64,000 bases of DNA from Plazaster borealis. Its lineage: Eukaryota > Echinodermata > Asteroidea > Forcipulatida > Labidiasteridae. The stretch lies in contig CM037462.1 in the NCBI GenBank assembly GCA_021014325.1, positions 15,396,135-15,460,134 on the forward strand, in the 5' to 3' direction. This document shows positions 59,681 to 64,000 of the stretch, one piece after another. The position numbers were made by a program, and so were the translations under genes. How positions within the stretch are numbered: the first letter of the stretch is position 1; every line of letters begins with the position of its first letter. The notes under the pieces are model-generated. The model searched no databases, was not told the origin of the DNA, and saw only the letters and a list, made by a program, of their open reading frames with translations.

Positions 59681-60000
59681 TGGTGTATTGTGGCCGAGCG
59701 GTCAAGTGCACTGGACTCAAGCTCTGGTGTTTCTGATCAGCAGAGTGTGGGTTCAAGTCCCGGTCTTGACACTCGTGTCCTTAAACAAGACGCTCAAACC
59801 ATTATTGCTGCGTCCTTCGGATGGGATGTAAAGCCGTAAGTCCCGTGTGTTGTGTAATTCACGTAAAAGAACCCAGTTACACTTTAATCGTTAAGAGAAG
59901 GGGTTCGCCCTGGTGTTTACTGGTATAGTTGGCTGCAGAGTACGCCACAGCACCTTTGTAAACCGTTACATGGTGCTATGTAAATAAACGGCTCTTAAAA
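59681..60000 (+). mobile_element. SINE type 1 copy
   Basis: GTGGCCGAGCGGTCAAGTGC and GGGTTCAAGTCCCGG give the tRNA-like head; the tail reads ACATGGTGCTATGTAAATA. It lies between exons 3 and 4 of the thioredoxin gene, antisense to it. Confidence 0.75.
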
Positions 60001-60128
60001 CTCAAATAAATTGTTGTTTTTTTATTTAGAAATGATAATTCCCAATCCTGTAGATTGTCTTTAAATACTAAAAGTTTCATAAATTGGCAAAAGAAAAAAG
60101 AAAGAAACAAACCCGAACCCAAACTGAC

Positions 60129-60212
60129 CTTTAACATCAACTTCCTTCCACCAAAAAAGCACAGAGAAAGGAACACTCTTTGCATATGTAGCATCAACCC
60201 AGCGTGCCACCA
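60129..60212 (-). CDS. Thioredoxin-gene exon 3
   Basis: 84 bp, phase 1 to phase 1, residues 143-170. Acceptor ttgtatag, donor gtcagt. KSVPFSVLFWWKEVD holds the cis-proline equivalent P157 of the domain begun in the previous exon, followed by the expected hydrophobic strand. Confidence 0.8.
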
Positions 60213-60594
60213 CTATACAAAAGAAAAAAAGGGAAAAACAATAAACAAATGCAAACACACAGTTGACTTTCAACATGATGCTGTCATCTGGATGTCTGTT
60301 CCATTAGTGTTTTACACAAGACTATAAATCCAAGAGTAGAAATGTTCTCCAGTATTGTTAAAGATGAAAGGTCCGATTTTTTGACGGTTTGACCTGAAAA
60401 TTGTGATTATAACTTTAAATAGCTATTTTTTTAGATTTGAGAAAGTTATAAGCTTTTCATTGCACAAAAATCCACCAATGATACAGTTTCAATTGAAAGA
60501 GCATAGACTGGCTGCGTGGAGAGTGTGGAGATATTGGTTTTGTTTACATTACGGGGAGTCCTGCTAGTGTGTGTAGAATGTGGAATGTATTGGG

Positions 60595-60895
60595 TTCAGA
60601 CCCCTTGCACAACGCGCAGCGTACTCACAAGCCCCTATCCTGGGTGTCATTTTGGGTGTCAAAATCGTATACAAACATGCACAAAAGAGAGTTGACTCCC
60701 AAAATTACGCGCATTGTTCGGAGGTGCGTTCCGCATTGTGTAAGGGGTCTATAGAAATCAATAGACCGCCCTTGCATAACGCTACAGGTACGCTGAGGTC
60801 ACGAGCACGCTTTTACGCATAAAGAACAGCTATCGTCCAATGATCTGCCTCCTTTTTGAGAGTGTGACGGCATATGCAAGGGGTCTATAGGCCAA
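60595..60895. repeat. Dispersed palindromic repeat family H
   Basis: TCAGACCCCTTGCACAACGC, GGTGTCATTTTGGGTGTC, GTGTAAGGGGTCTATAG and ATGCAAGGGGTCTATAGG. Same elements as 29070-29360 in reverse orientation. Confidence 0.6.
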
Positions 60896-61206
60896 CACAA
60901 TGGCTATCATGATCTCCACACTCTACTTGCTTTGAGCGCTCGGAGAAAAATCTGCACACTTACTTTGGGTATTGCTTTTGCATCAATGAATATTTATGAT
61001 CTTCACACTCTCCGTGCGTAGAGACCACTCACCACGCATGGAATATGGGAAAGGCAGTTTGTACACAATATTACAATACACAATGTACGCATTCCAAATT
61101 CTCCATGCACAGGCAGGACTCCCCATAATGTCAAAAAAACAATATCTCCACACAGGGAGTGTAGGTTCTTTCGTATGAAACTGTAAGTGAAAGTTAATTA
61201 AAGACT

Positions 61207-61356
61207 AAGGCTGCATCCAAATTGGCAGCTACAGCTACGGCTACGGCTGTTGCTAAGCATTTTGCCAAGGATGTCCTATACTTCAACGCACGATATTGCG
61301 GAAATCTAGCCGTAGCTGTAGCTGTAGCTGTAGCCACCAATTCGGACACAGCCTAA
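61207..61356. mobile_element. MITE with hexamer repeats in its termini
   Basis: AGGCTGCATCCAAATTGGC then GCTACAGCTACGGCTACGGC at the left; GCCGTAGCTGTAGCTGTAGC then CCAATTCGGACACAGCCT at the right. The inverted termini contain a short tandem array of a 6-bp unit. Intronic. Confidence 0.65.
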
Positions 61357-61635
61357 CAATGAATTGTTGTTGGGATCCCGACATTATCTCACATCCATCA
61401 GCCATGTACAAACAATTTTGCAATTTGCATGTATTTTGTGCACTGTCCGTGGCATCTAGGCTACTTTTTTTGAAAGTTTTTGTTTTTTAAACAGCATCAT
61501 CTGTCAAATTTGTTCAAAGAACAAAATCTGATCAAAACCTGAAGTGGTGGAATCAAAGTTTCAAACTAATACCCAAGTTTCCAACACAGATCTACACCAC
61601 TGGTCACAGCAGCACTGCATCGTATCTTATTGAGT

Positions 61636-61915
61636 GGGTGGTCTGGTTGGCGTAGTGGTATCTTTCCTCGCCTTCCACCTCCAGGACCCCGGTTCGAATC
61701 CTGCCGGGGGCACTATGTGGATTGGGTTTTCAGTCCCTACCTGGTTTTCCCTGGAATAATTCTCTGGGGTTTTCCTCCCACATCTGTAACTGAAACTTCC
61801 TTCCTTGTCTTCTCTCCATTTGGGTTTCTTGGCTAGTACAGTGATTAAGGTTTGCTTTTCTGAGAGTCCTTGGCTTCACAACCAGAATTAATAAATGAAA
61901 TAAAATCAAACAAGT
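61636..61915 (+). mobile_element. SINE type 2 copy in intron
   Basis: Head GGTTGGCGTAGTGGTA, B box GGTTCGAATCC near 61691, then GATTGGGTTTTCAGTCCCTA and TTTTCCTCCCACATCT. Same family as 12660-12875. It lies in the intron between exons 2 and 3 of the thioredoxin gene, antisense to it. Confidence 0.75.
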
Positions 61916-61940
61916 AATCACAGTAAATATTTTAACGTAC

Positions 61941-62240
61941 CTTCAGCATGACGATGGATATCAACCAAAGCAAAACCTAATCCTGAGCCATCTTCAAGGA
62001 GAAACTCGGCAGCTGACCTTTTAAAGGCATCCAGATATGACCTCGTGTCACGACCCCAAGGGGCATGGAAGCACACTAAGGTCGGCGACCTCTTGACCTT
62101 TGGCCTGATGATGTCACTTTCAAAATTGTCCATGGTTAGGATTGGTATGGACGACAGCCTGACACTAAGGAACATTTTCAAGTCTTCAATGGCAGACTCG
62201 GTCCCTTCAAATTTATGGAATTTGGTCTCGTCATTCTTTT
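61941..62240 (-). CDS. Thioredoxin-gene exon 2
   Basis: 300 bp, phase 1 to phase 1, residues 43-142. Acceptor tttttcag, donor gtacgt. It finishes the previous fold (residues 50-70) and opens a new one: IPILTMDNFES is the usual first strand and helix of a PDI-type domain, and TLVCFHAPWGRDTRSYLDAF follows. W104-G-R-D-T108 occupies the position of the WCxxC active site, so the catalytic cysteines have been lost. FALVDIHRH matches the next strand. The domain is probably structural or substrate-binding. Confidence 0.85.
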
Positions 62241-62577
62241 CTGAAAAATATCAAATTAAAATTAAATACTTACAAAATACAAATCAAAATATATTAAATT
62301 ACATATAGAAATTTTATACGCTTTAACATTTGGTAGTGTCACTAACTTTGTGTACAAATCAGGCCCACTTCACACAAATTGGTACCAATGGCTAAGAAAG
62401 GTCTAGGAGCCATTCAGATTAATCGGTTTTTAACAATTTTGATATTTTTTCAAAATTATTTTGACCCACCCCAAATTTTTTTTTTTTTAAATATTGACTG
62501 ACTATTTAATATACCCTATACACTGGAAAACAGAGTAATGCTCAAATAAAGAAGATATTTAAAAAAAAATACATTGG

Positions 62578-62900
62578 CGTGGCGTGTCATGGCCGAGCAG
62601 ATAAGAGCACCAGACTCAAGCTCTTGTGTTTCTGATCAGCAGAGTGTGGGCTCGAGTCCCGGTAGTGACACTTGTGTCCTTAAGCAAGACACTTCACCAT
62701 AATTGCTGCGTCCTTTGGATGGGACATAAAGCTTTAGGTCCAGTGTGTTGTGTAATGCAGGTAAAAGAACCCGGTGCACTTATCGCAAAGAGAAGGGGTT
62801 CACCCCATTGTTCCTGGTTTGATCAGCAGCATATTACGCCACAGCACCTTGTAAACCATTACATGGTGCTATAATTAGTATTAGTATTATTATTATTATT
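62578..62900 (+). mobile_element. SINE type 1 copy with ATT tail
   Basis: CATGGCCGAGCAGATAAGAG and GGGCTCGAGTCCCGG form the head. The body matches 59681-60000, and it ends in an ATT trinucleotide run (62880-62904). It lies between exons 1 and 2 of the thioredoxin gene. Confidence 0.75.
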
Positions 62901-62907
62901 ATTGACA

Positions 62908-63040
62908 AATAGGGAGACCACCAACATAGGGCTTGATATTTCAGTTGGTAGAGCACCGGTACATTAATCTGGAGGTCGCTTCAGTTCAATTCCCAATCTA
63001 GTCAAATTTGTCTTTGTTCAACCCAAAATTAGTTAAAATT
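62908..63040 (+). mobile_element. SINE type 3 head
   Basis: GTTGGTAGAGCACCGGTACA, then TTAATCTGGAGGTCGC and a B-box-like CAGTTCAATTCCC form a tRNA-like head in sense orientation. The related reverse copies are at 16.9, 48.0 and 54.4 kb. Confidence 0.6.
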
Positions 63041-63160
63041 TACCCAATCAGTGGTTTATTTCTAATCAATTTGATGTAAAATTGAATTGTTTTCTGTACT
63101 TTGGTTCATCCCTTTCAATAAGATTTCATGGTATGAAAATTGAAGATTTGGAAGACATAC

Positions 63161-63287
63161 CCTTTTCTTCAATGATGATGAAGGCTGGAAGTTTAGCAAC
63201 CTTGTAGTCTTTCATCAACTTGGCAGTCTCTTTAGACCCCGGGTGAACCATCAAAACACCAACTCTACTTGTGAAAAGTTTTTTTAT
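63161..63287 (-). CDS. Thioredoxin-gene exon 1 (first visible)
   Basis: 127 bp, residues 1-42, ending in phase 1. The acceptor follows gtttag and the donor is gtatgt. It encodes the second half of a thioredoxin fold: a strand (VGVLMVHP), a helix, then YKVAKLPAFIIIEE, which has the proline before a hydrophobic strand expected of the cis-proline loop. The first half of this domain must lie in exons upstream of the window. It is too short for ordinary ORF finding and was recognised by sequence pattern plus splice sites. Confidence 0.8.
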
Positions 63288-63369
63288 CTAAACAATTTAC
63301 AGATAATAGGGGGAAAGAAAACATGCAAAAATTAGTACCAGCTCGGTGGTGAAGCAGTAAGACACTAGA

Positions 63370-63716
63370 GTTATTATACAGGAGTGGTAAGGATAAAAAA
63401 CATTGTTGTTTAATTTTTGTCTGAAAGCTTACTGATTATAAAGATCATACTAGAACCATTTTTTTCTGTGAAATATTTCCCTCTGAAATGAAGTCATATT
63501 CGAGAAAACTGTATCTGAAAACCTAAACAAAAAAAGGACAATGTGTTTGCATAATGAAAATTGTGCAGGGTTTTTCACTATTTTCTCCTGACTCACACAA
63601 CGGATTAAGCCAAAACTTTCACAAGTTTGTTATTTCATGTATATGATTGATCACACAAAACGTGAACACTGTCTGTGAATATTTTGTCAGCTCTACCAAT
63701 CCATAATACCTTACAC
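63370..63716 (+). mobile_element. MITE family E, degraded ends
   Basis: Shares TTATACAGG at the left, TGTCTGAAAGCTTACTG and TTTTTCACTATTTTCTCCTG inside, and ACCAATCCATAATACC at the right with 39333-39865. It lies about 80 bp upstream of the acceptor of exon 1. Confidence 0.65.
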
Positions 63717-63779
63717 TGTAAGCTGACAAAGGTGTTTGAGACTTACATGAGGTGCTCAGACTAGGGCTGGACCGAGTTT

Positions 63780-63930
63780 TGACCCCTAGAATGACGCGGA
63801 ACGCACCTCTGCAAAATGTAGCATTATCACCATTTTTCGGGTCAATTCCTTTGTGTACATTTTGACTCCCAGTATGGCGGACAAGATAGATGCATTGTAA
63901 GTGTGCTGCGCGTAATGCAAAGGGGGTGAA
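63780..63930. repeat. Family H repeat, divergent copy
   Basis: CCCCTAGAATGACGCGGAAC and GTGCTGCGCGTAATGCAAAG resemble the ends of the family H copies; the centre has diverged. Confidence 0.45.
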
Positions 63931-64000
63931 TACAGTGCTTTGTCACACATGGTGTTGGACAAAACTAAAAATTACTTCATCTGAAACACTCCATGATGAC

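Larger units (their letters stand above)
18299..63287 (-). other. Multi-thioredoxin-domain gene, 3' part (14 exons)
   Basis: This entry spans the visible part of one minus-strand gene. Fourteen exons are joined by GT-AG introns, and the codon phase fits at every junction (1,1,1,0,0,0,1,0,0,0,2,0,1). They encode about 812 residues ending in a stop; residue numbers in the exon entries count from the first visible codon at 63287. The protein holds the end of one thioredoxin fold (cis-proline P34), a full fold without cysteines (about 74-230), a fold with a CSNC pair (C433, C436; cis-proline P479), and a C-terminal fold without a CxxC (cis-proline-like P753). Several folds in series with mostly degenerate active sites fit an ER protein of the PDI family. 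TXNDC16/ERp90 is the best guess from recollection of its size and layout; another PDI-family member is possible. The N-terminus and signal peptide lie outside the window. No KDEL-type tail is present. Confidence 0.8.

Noticed and set aside
1..64000. CRISPR array, bacterial operons or integrated phage
   Set aside because: No regularly spaced direct repeats with unique spacers and no dense coding; all tandem arrays here are head-to-tail satellites in an animal genome.

Overview
The window is animal nuclear DNA. It is AT-rich, gene-poor and packed with short non-autonomous transposons, tRNA-derived SINEs, decayed LINEs and minisatellites. Long introns with GT-AG boundaries rule out a prokaryote. 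The repeat style and the protein-level resemblances suggest a marine invertebrate deuterostome, most likely an echinoderm such as a sea star. That placement is inference from remembered repeat and protein families; nothing was searched.

One host gene can be supported. It lies on the minus strand from 63287 down to a stop codon at 18299. Fourteen exons were found by joining GT-AG sites whose codon phases agree at every junction. Together they give about 812 residues of the C-terminal part of a protein made of several thioredoxin-fold domains; the 5' exons lie beyond 64000. The best family guess is the endoplasmic-reticulum thioredoxin protein TXNDC16/ERp90. Only one domain keeps a CxxC pair. 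The exon at 57660-57936 carries an apparent one-base insertion. The last intron is about 29.9 kb (18532-48415) and consists almost entirely of repeats.

Region by region: 1-11 kb holds repeats, a broken L1-like LINE (7.37-8.5 kb) and a second LINE tail (9.27-9.6 kb). At 11.1-13.6 kb there is a decayed Mutator-like transposase gene on the minus strand, broken up by two SINEs. A 54-bp minisatellite fills 14.3-16.1 kb. The terminal exon of the thioredoxin gene is at 18.3-18.5 kb. The great intron (18.5-48.4 kb) holds tens of TTAA-flanked MITEs, palindromic MITEs and SINEs. The remaining exons lie between 48.4 and 63.3 kb, separated by introns with more of the same elements and a 187-bp higher-order tandem repeat (51.4-52.3 kb).

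The most striking structure is a set of unrelated-looking short elements that all begin and end in TTAA, as piggyBac-type transposons do. They sit in chains where neighbours share one TTAA, and they have twice entered the same internal TTAA of another palindromic MITE family.
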